Source: Tupaia tana
Lineage: Eukaryota; Chordata; Mammalia; Scandentia; Tupaiidae
DNA length: 64,000 nucleotides
Direction of reading: 5' to 3'
Assembly (NCBI GenBank): GCA_026018925.1
Contig: JAKSZU010000008.1
Coordinates: 4,457,915 to 4,521,914, forward strand
Shown: one piece after another, positions 35,403 through 46,395 of the stretch
How the letters are laid out: the number at the start of each line of letters is the position of its first letter
How positions within the stretch are numbered: position 1 is the first letter of the stretch
Notes under the pieces: model-generated
The model's input: only the letters and a program-made list of their open reading frames with translations
What the model was told of the DNA's origin: nothing
The model's database searches: none
Translations under genes and position numbers: made by a program

Positions 35403-36414
35403 ATCTCCACTGTGTACGTGTGTGTACACACTTTCCTTTACACCTATGCAGATACACATGCGTGATTACTCACCGTGCTAGGGGTGCGTCCAGCCGACGT
35501 GGGGCTCCAGGTTCACGCATGCTCATTATGCTATTGCTCAGTGTGAAGTGTGCTCATGTAAGTTCAACTTACAGACCAAGTGACGTATGGCAATTAAGTG
35601 TATAAAGTAAAAACTAACAAACAAAAGACATCAAACTATCATCTGAACTTTAGATGAAGATGGCAACTAGCTGCTTTATTCTGCAGTTTCTCCCTCCTGT
35701 CTTCACCTGCTCTTCTCTCCCCAAAGCAGGCTGGTCCTGCCCTGTTCCTGCACTGGCGTGTCCAGGCAGGGCGTTCACGGGAGCTCTGGAGCAGGGTCAC
35801 CTGGGCTTCCTGTGGCTTGTGACTCATGGCTCCTGCAGTTGTCACTAAGTCCCTGAGGACCCTGCAATCTTTTGCTAAAATGAAACTATCCCAGGATGAT
35901 TCGTCGCACCTTCCTCGGTCCTTCTCACTTACCTGTGCAGTCTGTCCTAAGTGTCATTATTTTCTATGTACTCACCCCCCTCACTGGGCCTGAAGCCACG
36001 GCACTGTTTAGTATGAGTCAGTGCGAAGAGCCTTGCGGTAGCAATGGCACACGGCACGTGTTCGGGAACGCTGGCTCTATTTACAGAGCTGATTAGCCAG
36101 CTTGCTATCCGGAGAGCATCTACGCTAATGTAAGACACGAAATTGAGTTTTAAATGAGTAAAGGAGTTAAGTTTTACCTAGAGAATAGGAAATCTCACAC
36201 GAAGGTCATTTAAAGATTCTATTGCAACCTGCTATTGACAAAAAGGAAAAGAAAATGATCAAAATGTCTAGCAAGTAATGACATTGATTAACATTTATAT
36301 TGCAAGGGGAGTAAAGCCCAATTTAATAAGCCACAAACTGGCAACCTCTCTGGAAACTCCACAGGGTTAGCTCCGGTTTCCACACCAGAGTCAGCAATTT
36401 ACAAAGATAATGTA
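35403..36414. other. Intron, nothing recognised
   Basis: About 1 kb with no recognised coding block or repeat. Confidence 0.5.
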
Positions 36415-36415
36415 A

Positions 36416-36499
36416 GGCCAGCAGGTGACATGGTGGTTAAGTCACGGCACTCCCACATGGCTGACCTTGGTTCAAGTCCCAGACCTGGCAACTTGCAAA

Positions 36500-36542
<43 letters not shown>

Positions 36543-36687
36543 CAGGCCCAAAATCCTGGGAGGATGATGGAGAAGGCACTTCCTCACCGAGGGATGATGT
36601 CTCACTTTCTCTCTTTCTGTTTCTCTCTGGTGAGTGCATGTACCCTGTGGAAAAAAAACCTTAAAAATAAAAAAAAAAAAAAAAAAC
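36416..36687 (+). repeat. tRNA-derived SINE with TG tract
   Basis: Forward copy. The internal site has grown into a (TG)n run at about 36502-36540. Long A tail. Confidence 0.92.
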
Positions 36688-36784
36688 AGTTAATGTAGAC
36701 ATTGACTTACCTGCAATGTATGTAGTAGACATATTAAAATTCTTGCCAATGGCCTGTCATTATACCTATATTTAAGTCCAAAAT

Positions 36785-37145
36785 TGGTAACGTGGCCAGG
36801 AGCCCCATCTCCCTCCCGGGCTCTGCACGCGGCCTCTCCGCCATCTGCCCGTGGGATTCTGGAAAGTACCTGCCCTTGCGCCACCCCCCTATAGCCCTGC
36901 TCGCCTCTCCAGAAGGAGCACTTCCTATCCACCGTGAGCCTGACCCCCAACCACCTGTCAGTCACTGTCCACAGCCTACGCCCTCAGCGCGCAGCCCTGG
37001 CTTCCCAGCCTACACTGAGCAGCACCCTCTGCGTTTTATAATAGCTCTTAGAATAATTCGCTCTTACTTGCCTGGTTATTTATTTAACACCTGCCACTGT
37101 CACCCTCCCAGGACCGCGTCCACTCCGAATTCCTGAGAAGTAGTT
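36785..37145 (+). repeat. Possible L2 fossil
   Basis: The 3' part (ataatagctcttagaataat, then gcctggttatttatttaaca) has the layout of an L2 3' region. Weak. Confidence 0.35.
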
Positions 37146-38121
37146 TATAACTTCTTTATCCTTGGACTCTACTTACAAGAATATTACATTTTCATTTTTT
37201 TCTCCCTCCAGACAGAGTTAGAAAATCAATCAATACAAAGAAAGTGTATTTTTGGTTTAGATTTCTGAGTACTGTGGGCAGCAAGTGTCAGAGCTAAGTC
37301 CCACAGCACCGGAAGGAGCTGCTGCTTCATCAGGCCTCTTCCAGCAGTTAAAGAGCTCATGTGGGAAACAGGGAAAGTAGTTATTATTTTTTAAATGTTT
37401 GCTAAAGCAGCGAATCCCATCTAACATTTTGAGTGTTTAATGATGATATATTTATATACCTCCATATAAGGAAAGATTAAAGACACCAGTGATCATTTTT
37501 GACAGTTTTCAGAACACTGCATACATATTTCATAAGTTTTATTACAAATTCAATATAATTGCTGTTGAGTAGTTACACTGATTTTCAGTTCTCGTGGAGA
37601 AGAAGGTTGTAATGATTCTTCAAGGGTTTCAGAAATCAACTCAATAAAAACTTAGCATGCCTAGAAGGTTTCTGAAATTTGCACACGCACTCATAATGTT
37701 ATTTACTTTCTATACCTTGACAACTCAGTACGAGAGAAGGGGGTGGGGCACGCCTTCCCGAGTCTCCTGTGTGCAGCTCTTCGGTAGTTACGTGCTAGTA
37801 TGAAAGAGTGGAAACCGCAAACCACGCTTCTGTTTTGTGGCTCCTCTCACTGTGAATCAGAGCAGTGAAGCGCTGGTCATGGACGCTGAGGCCTCAACTG
37901 TGGTTGTTGCGGCCGTTGTTCGGGAAGACTTCACACCGCAGCGTGTTACCTTTCCACCGTGACATCTGTACTGCCATCACTTCTGGAAGGGCAGCCCCAA
38001 ATCTGAGCGAACCATAATGTTGACTGATTCCAAGGGGGTCACCCTAAGATCCAGCTGAGAAATACATAGTGCTCATTCCAACTCCGAGGCTCCGGGGATG
38101 GGATGGCGGGAGGCGAGACAA
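37146..38121. other. Intron upstream of exon C, nothing recognised
   Basis: AT-rich at left, turning CpG-richer from about 37740 towards exon C. Confidence 0.5.
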
Positions 38122-38287
38122 GGCGGCCAGGTGCGGTGTAGCAGAGACGGGGCAGCCAGGTGTGATGTAGCAGAGACGGGCTGGCCAGGTGTGATGTAGC
38201 AGCGACTGGGCGGCCAGGTGCGGTGAGCAGAGACGGGGCGGCCAGGTGCGGTGAGCAGAGACGGGGCGGCCAGGTGCGGTGTAGCAG
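38122..38287. repeat. 28-29-bp minisatellite, about six units
   Basis: Six head-to-tail units of the type ggcggccaggtgcggtgtag + cagagacgg. Two of the later units are 1 bp shorter. It lies about 345 bp before exon C. Confidence 0.93.
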
Positions 38288-38631
38288 CTGGTTAAACACT
38301 GCCAGGTCGGAGCAAGCGCCTTTGTCGCTAGGGGGTTCTGGGTGACTTCTGTCTCTAGGACCGGCTCTGGTTATTACCTGCACCGTTTCGCAGCTGCATC
38401 AGTCCCGGTAAAGTGTCCTTACCTACAGACGGAATCAACAGACGCTGCTTTGCACCACAAACGCCGGCGTGGTTGCCAGGCTGCGGCCCCCTGACCCCAA
38501 GTCCTGGGAGGTCGGTTTGGCCCGGGCCTCAGGGGCTGGGCTGGGAGGGAGCGCGGGTGTGTGTGGGCGTGCGTGGGCGTGCATGGCCTGGTGGCGGGCA
38601 TGCCAGCCGTGTAACTCCAGGTCCCCCTCAG

Positions 38632-38784
38632 GACAGCGACCTGCTGGACCGGCGGAAACACTGCTTCACCGTGCAGTCCGAGTCTGGGGAGGACCTCTAC
38701 TTCTCCGTGGAGCTGGACTGCGACCTGGCCCAGTGGGAGAGAGCCTTCCAGACCGCCACCTTCCTAGAAGTGGAGCGGATACAG
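38632..38784 (+). CDS. SNTG1: SNTG1 internal exon C (end of PH domain)
   Basis: This 153-nt phase-0 exon encodes 51 residues, from DSDLLDRRKHCFTVQSESGE to ATFLEVERIQ, with no stop. It covers the C-terminal half of the PH domain, about residues 347-397. The strand ending in the helix DLAQWERAFQ is the typical PH C-terminal helix with its conserved Trp. The donor is CAG|gtgagc. The acceptor is ccccctcag, with another AG 11 nt upstream (ctccag) that would shift the frame if used. Human SNTG1, as I recall it, reads VELES where this copy reads VELDC. Third codon positions are 45 of 51 G or C, far above exons A and B. A 29-bp minisatellite lies about 345 bp upstream. Confidence 0.95.
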
Positions 38785-38995
38785 GTGAGCCCCTGTACCC
38801 AAGGAGGCGTGGCCGCCTCCGACAGGTGCGTCTCCCCTCTGTCTATGCCGTCATTAGCCGTGCTGAATGAAGAGCGACGCAGCTCTGAACAACTTCGTCT
38901 TCTCACAGTGGGGTATTTCTGGTCTTACTTACTCGTCAAGAGTATGTTGGTCACATTAATTACACACTACTCTAATTTAAAGCTATTGTAGAAAA

Positions 38996-39182
38996 TGTGG
39001 GGCCAGGAGGAGGCATGGCGGTTAGGCTCTGGATCCCACGTGGCCGACTGCAGTTTGAGTCTCAGACCTGTGGCCTTGGAAATCCCATTGCGAGGTGCTG
39101 CATGGCCCCCCCATCTCATCTCATTCCCCCTCCCTCTCTCTGTCTATGGCAAGCCTGTGTGCACGCACCGTACAGCAAGGCT
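38996..39182 (+). repeat. Old tRNA-derived SINE
   Basis: Forward copy starting gtggggccaggaggaggcatg. The body is partly deleted. It ends cgtacagcaaggctt, 210 bp after exon C. Confidence 0.8.
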
Positions 39183-39185
39183 TAA

Positions 39186-40856
39186 CAAGCAGCTCTGGTT
39201 TTAATGAATGGCTGACAGGGTGGTGTCTGTTCTCCAGGCCTGATTGCAGAGTTCATGGCTACGTCCCAGGTTGTCTCCCTTCGCTCACACTGCTCCGTGT
39301 TCCAGGGGCTTTCCCTTCATTTCTGCCCTTCGAAACCCCAACGTATTTGACCTTCCTTCTGAGGGCTCACACTCCTGACCCTGTTCCTGATTTTCGGTTG
39401 GCCCTGCCCACTGATCACTATGCTTCGTTCCGTGACAATCCTGGGCACTCGTCCCTCGGCCCGCTTTGGAGTGCAGGGTCTCGTCTTGCCCGTCTTTGGT
39501 CGGCTCACACTCGCTTTTGTGCTGGAGGGACTTGTGATAAGCACTTATCTCACCCCATGGCCCGCTAGGGATTGCTCGGGACTGTTTGCTCACGTCGCAA
39601 CTGCAGGCCCGTGCATTTTGCACATCACAAGTGCTTGAAGGGTATTTCCGGAACTTGAGAAGCAAGAAGTCATATCTAGCCCAGACCCCACCGAGCCCGC
39701 AGCCTCTGCAGTTCGTGGGGATAGAGCGGGACAGGCCCCAGGGCTGGTCCTGTGCCTGCCTCCCCTCCTGGGGTACAGCGGACGTCACCTGGCCCTGGCC
39801 GTGCTGAGGACTCAGAGCCAGGACCTCCGTGCTCACAGGGACACAGTTCCAAAGGGAAATGCTGCATCACGTGTCACAGCTGTGCCATAGCATGGCCTGC
39901 CCTGGAAGACGTGGCTGCTCATTGTTGCCACGCTGATCTCTGTGTTCTGACTAAAAGCCTCTGAGGTCAGCACACACAGCTGCTGAAGAATGGCGTGACC
40001 CTGGGGAGGCAGTGGGGAGAAGACTCGGGTTCCATCTGTCTCATTGCCCAGTTAACGGACAGTTGCTACCAACTCCTTTCAGCTGTCTGTATCTAAAACG
40101 TCCTAACTAGTTAAGAGACAGGTTCTATGATTTAACTGCATACAATCTCAATTCAGTAAAGTCAATATTTTAATATAAAAGTGGAAAGATGGGAAGTACC
40201 TCACATAGTATTTTATATTGTCAACATCTAAGACCACTTTACGGGATTGAAATATAATTTAACTGACTGAAGGTGATATTTTTATTTATATGTGTATGTT
40301 TAGACTTTCTTCATTATAATTCTCCAAATTATTCCACTTCACTTAGAAGTAACTACATGGCAGTTCCCCCACATTTGTCCTACTTTAAAGTTTCATTTTG
40401 AGTGTCCTGGTCTTCAGAAATGAGATAAAGATGACAGTAATTTTTTGCTCCTTATTTTAATCCTATTCCTAGGATCTGGGCCTTGCATTCTGTAAGCTGA
40501 TGTCCAGTGAAATGCTCGGGTCTATGTCTTTATCTACTCACAATGCCAATTTAACACATATCGGAAGTAAAAAACAAGATACTTAATGCCTCGTTTGCTT
40601 TTAATGCCGTAGATTTCAGAGTTTCCCTTTATTTACTACATCAGAATGCAATACTCAACAGCTGCACACTTCAGTAGTCTCTCAAAATTCAAGAATGCGA
40701 ATATTCTTAAATAACCTAATGTCTTGTCTTCTATATTTTCAGTACTTTATTACTATTAAAGTTAGAAAAAATAAAACAGACAGTGAATATGTCCCATTGT
40801 GAAACAGGCAGAAAGGAAGAAAATTAATCAATTGACTTTTAAATATTTCTTGTGTG
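39186..40856. other. Intron between exons C and D, nothing recognised
   Basis: GC-rich to about 40 kb, then AT-rich. Long open frames on both strands at 39.1-39.9 kb mirror each other and have no recognisable domains. They reflect low stop density in GC-rich DNA. Confidence 0.5.
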
Positions 40857-41108
40857 GGGGGCCAACAGATGGTATGGTGGTTACATTGCTGAACTTCCAC
40901 TTGGCCAATGACGGTTCAAGTCCTGGACCCAGTGGTTTGAAAATCACTTTGGGCACATCTGTGTGCATGCCCAAGATCCCAGGAGGAGAGTGGAGGAGGG
41001 ATTGCCACGTGGCCAACCCCCCAGGGTGTGATTTTTCTCACTTTCCCTGGCTTCTCTGCCTCTGTCTCTCTCCAACAACACGCATATCCTAAGGCAAAAG
41101 TCTTTAAA
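40857..41108 (+). repeat. tRNA-derived SINE
   Basis: Forward copy, gggggccaacagatggtatg to ctaaggcaaaagtctttaaa. Confidence 0.88.
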
Positions 41109-42555
41109 CTATTTTTCTTGTTTAAATTCCCCTAAAAAGTATCATTTTTATTTTATTTATCTGTAATTCTAAAAGTATCATTTTATTTATATGTAATTCT
41201 ATTTTTATTAAATGAACATAGATTAAGTAACAAAATATAATATTAAACCTATTAAGTATACTCATGATATGTTTATTAACATTGTAAATTATAGAATTGA
41301 GCTTCAGTGGGTTTCAATTTCTAGCATATCTGCTTCAAGTTAATGATTGTGCAGAAATTATCTGTAATGCTAAACTTAATGGGAAAATTTTAATGCACTC
41401 TGCTGAATACATTTTCACCTGGCATGTTCTTTTTTAATTGACAGTCCTTGAAAATAGCAAACAATTAAGTATAAACTAGGAGAAAATCATATAGCCTTGA
41501 ACATTTCTTAATGTTGATAATCATTTTAATAAAGTTGTAATGGGTGGATGCTCATGTATTAAACAAACATAACTACACCCCAAAATGAACATTTGATGCC
41601 CAAATGTCTTCTCTAACCTACCTTTTTGAAATTTTATCTCCAAATGTGTAATTTAGGATGTTTATCATGTTGCTATATAAATTAGGTTTGAACACATGAA
41701 TATAGCTTTTTGATGCCAGCAACCTAAGTTAGTGCACCACGATGCAGTCAGTATGCGCATTAGTGTGGGGTTTTGCACATTACATAAACAAATACAATGC
41801 ACGGGTTAGTACTGAGCGTTTGCTTGAGACAGATGTCTCTCGCTCTCTCACGTGGCACGTGAGTCACTCACTTCCCATCATTTGAATATCCCGGATAGTT
41901 TCAAACTGAAGGCAGCTGAAACTGGTCTAGGTATAACCATGCATCATGCTGTATACCGCAGCTCCACGTTTTTATTTTATATTTGATTTTTATCTTTTTA
42001 AATATTTCTGTATCCACATTTATTAGCCTTCCCCAAATATTTATATAAGTATAATATAACCCGATCTCAGCATGAAAAGTCATTGCTTGATTTGTGGAGG
42101 ATGTCTAAGTTTCACATAAGCCGTCAGATACCTTCGGGAGGTAGCCGTGCCCCACAGAAGAACGTACAGAGGTGCGACCAGTCGGGAGGGACTCTGCCTG
42201 GATCACTGAATCTGCATTTCTGTGCCTGAGTTCTCTTTTAATAATACCCACGAAATGTGCTGAGAATTTGAGTAAGAATTTCATTTTTTATTCATTTCAT
42301 TTTTATTTTTATTCATTTCTCTTTTGATTTACTGAAAATACAGTGGTCTTGACTATAGGTTGTAACAATCTAACATCACCTTGCCTACATTTAAAACATT
42401 TTGGACTAGTTTTCTTGTTAATGTAGCGAAGTGAGGCAGTGTGGCCCTAGGTGTGTGCATGGGGGTTGAGCTGGAGAAGGATTGGAAATTTGGCCCTCAT
42501 GTCCCTTCACAAGGCAGAAACACTCTCAGCCTGTTTCATGAGCATTAAGATGTGG
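41109..42555. other. AT-rich intron, nothing recognised
   Basis: 1.4 kb with no clear feature. Confidence 0.5.
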
Positions 42556-42813
42556 GTGGGACCAGCTGTGGCATGATGCAGCTGGATCCCTCATGGCTGA
42601 TTGTGTGCCTCAAGTCCTGCACCTGAAGGCTTGGAGAACATGCCAGGCACGTGTACGTGTGTGTGCACAATCCTGGAAGGAGGGAGGGATGGAGGAGAAG
42701 GAATGGCAGCCTGACCGTTCCCCAGTGAAGGTCAGGGGGGTCCTTTCTCACTTCTCTCTCTCTATTTCTGGTTAGTGCACACATCATTTGGCAAATTAAA
42801 AAAAAAAAAAAAA
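42556..42813 (+). repeat. Old tRNA-derived SINE before exon D
   Basis: Diverged forward copy with an A tail. Flank gatgtgggt is duplicated at about 42549 and 42819. It ends 119 bp before exon D. Confidence 0.85.
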
Positions 42814-42932
42814 GTGTGATGTGGGTCATCTATCTTCCTGCTACAATCATGGTTGATCTTAAGTTAGATAGTCTATGGGATGCTACACCGACATTGCATT
42901 AATACTGAAAGTAACACTGTTTCTCTGCCTAG

Positions 42933-43025
42933 TGCAAGACTTACGCGTGTGTGCTGGAGAGCCATCTGCTGGGGCTCACGATCGACTTCAGCACCGGGTT
43001 CATCTGCTTTGACGCCGCGACAAAG
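42933..43025 (+). CDS. SNTG1: SNTG1 internal exon D (start of syntrophin-unique region)
   Basis: This 93-nt phase-0 exon encodes 31 residues, CKTYACVLESHLLGLTIDFS then TGFICFDAATK, joining VERIQ of exon C to the syntrophin-unique C-terminal part (about residues 398-428). That part helps syntrophins bind dystrophin-family proteins. The acceptor is tctctgcctag with a good pyrimidine tract. The donor is AAG|gtaccg, which lacks the usual G at +5 and looks weak. Human SNTG1, as I recall, has SHLMGLT where this copy has SHLLGLT. Third positions are 26 of 31 G or C. The next exon, expected to begin AVLWRYKFSQ, was not found before the window end. Confidence 0.95.
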
Positions 43026-44564
43026 GTACCGTGTCCGCGTGGGCTCTGAAACATGGGCCGGCTTTCAGAGGCAGGATTCCTGTCGACTCTGTGTTGTAAC
43101 TGGCTGGTGTGTGCAAAATTCAAGGGCCTCGTTGTTGTTAAAAGAAGGTAAATTATGCTTTGATGTATTTATTTTTTGAAGTGTTGAGTAGTTTTAATAA
43201 AATGAATGTTTTACAGTAGAACATTATAAATACATTAAGACAAAGCTTTATCTACCAGTCTATTTATAGCTAGCTAGCTACATATCGGTTTATCTTTATT
43301 CCATTTTCCTGAGGGTATACTGTTGCAATTGAGGGGTCATTTTCATTCTAAAAATATATTTTTTAATGAAAGTGTTCCTTTGTGATTTTTCTACATTAGC
43401 GTCTCTAGCATCAAAACAGGAAGATATTATTTTAGCTATTAGGGCTGATATGTTAGAATTATCGAACAGAAGCACTGAGAGGTTTGGAACTTCTTGTGAG
43501 GGTAAGCCATGTGACTTATGAGGGGTCTGGGACTATCAGGTAAGATGCCCACATGACAAAGGATGTCTCTCTGAGAGACACACCCAGTGATAGAGTGTGT
43601 CTCAGACAGGTGTATCAGAAAAAGAAACCAGAGGATCAGGAAGTGGCGAATTACAAAGCTAAGTCACTGCACAGTGTCCTTACTCTTGTCACTTTCATTG
43701 GGCATGAAACTCAGCTGACACCCCCCCCCCCCAGTCCCAGCAACTTTCTGTCCAGTCACTGCCACAGATGCGGACCCTGCTCTGTCTCCATGAAGACCTG
43801 CTCTCACCCCCTCCTGCAGTTATAAAGTCCCTAACCCACTCCACTTTCTCTCTTGCCAAAGAATAGCCTAATTATAAACAGGTGCGACCTCTCACCAGTC
43901 TTAAAGATGAATGAGTATTCTCTTACTGGGACGCACGTGTTTTACCTAGAAACTAGGCCACGTGCAGGACCATCTGAAGCAAATGTTGACAAAACGAGGC
44001 CACAATATGAACACAGGAGGTGACAGAGGTCTGATCTTGGTGCAGGTGGGAGGCTGTGGAGGACGCCCCGGCAGAGACAGGGCTTGATCGGTTGTTCAGA
44101 GACCTGAGAGTGCCCTTGGGTCAGCAAGAGAGACTGTTGGGCAAATTTCACGTTATTTAAAGACGATGAAAGCTTCTTCTTATTTTAACACTGTGAAATT
44201 AAACAGCAGACACCAGCTGTCAACGCTGGCCATCTAGTGAATGCCCTTTGTATGATACAGAAAGAATACTTCTGTAAATAAGGAATTTCAGATGGAAATG
44301 ACTCTTCGTAACTCTCAGATGGGACTGTCATGACTTTTCCTACTACTAAAATCTTTTGTTTGATTAAAATGTTCATCCAATCAGGCTAGACTCATGAGGG
44401 TTAGTTTAATAAATTAACTAACCATTTTAATGGCTATTAAATTAAGTAATTAAATAATTATAGAAATAAAATGGTTAGAAAAAAGTCTAATTTTAAAAAG
44501 GAAATTAATTGCCAGAATTGTCACCAGACTATCTCTCGAACATGAAAGAACCTGGTACTAGTAA
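43026..44564. other. Intron after exon D, nothing recognised
   Basis: No clear feature. A (C)12-13 run lies at about 43721-43733. Confidence 0.5.
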
Positions 44565-44695
44565 GTGACAGAAACAACATTTATTTGAACACAGGCCTAG
44601 GTACTCTTTTGAGTTTACTGTAAGGCTGGTATAATTCCGACTATATCTGTGTACGAGACCTGTGGCTCTGTGATAAGGAAGAAAATGATGACATC
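44565..44695 (-). repeat. Probable MIR
   Basis: Words in the order atttatttgaacacaggcc, gaggtactctt-like, tataattccgactatatctg and gacctgtggctctgtgataa follow reversed MIR. Confidence 0.5.
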
Positions 44696-45704
44696 AACGT
44701 CCTGTCCAACGTACCCTGGGCTTCTGCATTGAGTGGTCTGGGGATCGGTGATTGGCCAGGAGGGCTGAAGCAAATTGTTACGATGACATCAGGGGCCAAC
44801 AGTTTAGTGGGAAATGTTGGTCAGCCCAAGCTTGACATGCAGAAAGGATGCAAGGCCTTCGGCAGTCGCAGTCCCTGTCCGCCTTCTGACATAGCTGGAA
44901 GCGTCCAGCTGAAGACAGTGGGAGCTGGGAGGGTGGAAGGAGTCTGTGCGCACTGCCAGGGAGCCGGCCGTGTGACCGCTGGTGAGTTACAGGGCAGCTG
45001 GGACCAGGGACTAGCCGTGGGCAAAGGCGCCTGGGCCGCGGAGCTGACCCTACCCTGGAAGCTCGCTTCACTCCACCCGTTGACCCAAGGTGAAGGTATC
45101 TTTAAATACAGGGGGGGGAAAGGTAACTGTTACATAAAGTTGAAACATGTTTTGTTCTAATATTTTGCTATAATATTTTAATATTATCAGGCAACTTTCT
45201 TTTTCGCTATTCATAGAAAGTATCCTTAAAAATGTTGTGCAGCAGATGTTGAAATGCTTGGATTGGGGAAGGTCATGGTCACGCCCCGCTCACACCCCTG
45301 GGCGGTGTGTGCTTTGCCCTCTGCACCTCAGCTGGGCCAGTCCTGCGCCCCGGAGTTACTGCGGAGACAAGTCCAAGGTGTTAGGGTGCTGTCGCTGCCA
45401 GGAAAGGGGAGGGCGGTGCTCTGAGTTGTTACTGAGCTCCAAGAGAGCTGTGTCCTGCTGGTAACACGTCAGGGACAGGATTATTGTTTAAACAGCAGCC
45501 ATCATTTTCACTTCTTCTGAGAAATGTTAAAAAAATAAATTTAAACAATAATAAAAATGTAAAATGAAAGACAAGATCAGAGAATCTTACAGTAGAGGAT
45601 GAGAGTCGGCATGATTTTAGACCCATTAGAATGCTCACAGTTTGGAGCTGGGAATGCCAAGTTAATTCTGGTTACTTACCATCTTGATTGACAGTCTACA
45701 GGGA
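44696..45704. other. Intron, nothing recognised
   Basis: GC-rich around 44.75-45.07 kb and 45.27-45.46 kb. No recognised gene. Confidence 0.45.
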
Positions 45705-45985
45705 GGGGCCAGCAGGTGGCGTGGTCTTTAAGGTGGCTGAACTCCCACATGGCCAACATGGTTCAAGCCCTGGACTTGGCAGCTTGAAAATCATGGCCAG
45801 CACATGTGCATAGGTGCCTAAAATCCCAGGAGGAGAATGGAGGAGGGATTGCATCATGGCCACACACCGCCCCCCCCCCCCCACTCCTAGGGGGAGGGGA
45901 GTGATTTCTTACTTTCTATCTCTGTCTCTGTCTTTATCTGGCAAAAGCACATCTTGTATGGCAAAAACCTACAAAATAAATAAGT
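45705..45985 (+). repeat. tRNA-derived SINE with poly-C run
   Basis: Forward copy. The C/G palindrome of the body has grown to a run of about 14 C near 45870-45883. Confidence 0.9.
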
Positions 45986-46379
45986 AAGTACATAAGAAAG
46001 AAAGGAAGTCCCCAAGGAAAACCGGGCATTTGCCTTGACTTGCCGTAGAGGACAAGACAAACAGATCCCACATATGTCAGTGTGCATTGGCAACCCAGAG
46101 GGAGCTTGTCCTTCCTTCGGTTTCCTTACTGTTGGTGGATTCCCTCACAGGCGGTTATTGCCACATGGCTCGGCCTGTTCTTCGTAATCTTCATCCTTGT
46201 AGTCTCTTCAGAGTTACAGAAGGTATTGTGTTGAAGTAGTTGCAGTTCTTAGATACAATTCGCATAGCTAAAAGCCTGTTGCCATTATGTTGGTTTAATT
46301 ATGTATACATGCATTTACCATATATCTATCTAGATATATATCTAGTGAAAGAATTCCTGCATAAACAGAGACCTCAGCA
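45986..46379. other. Intron, nothing recognised
   Basis: No clear feature besides short TA-rich words near 46320-46345. Confidence 0.45.
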
Positions 46380-46395
46380 GAAACATTTGCAAAAC

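Noticed and set aside
38413-38991. 192-codon open frame covering exon C
   Set aside because: It is exon C read through into both flanking introns. The splice sites and the known peptide limit the real coding part to 38632-38784.
39095-39836. Open frames of 157 and 183 codons on opposite strands
   Set aside because: They overlap each other in GC-rich DNA where stops are rare, and neither shows a known motif.
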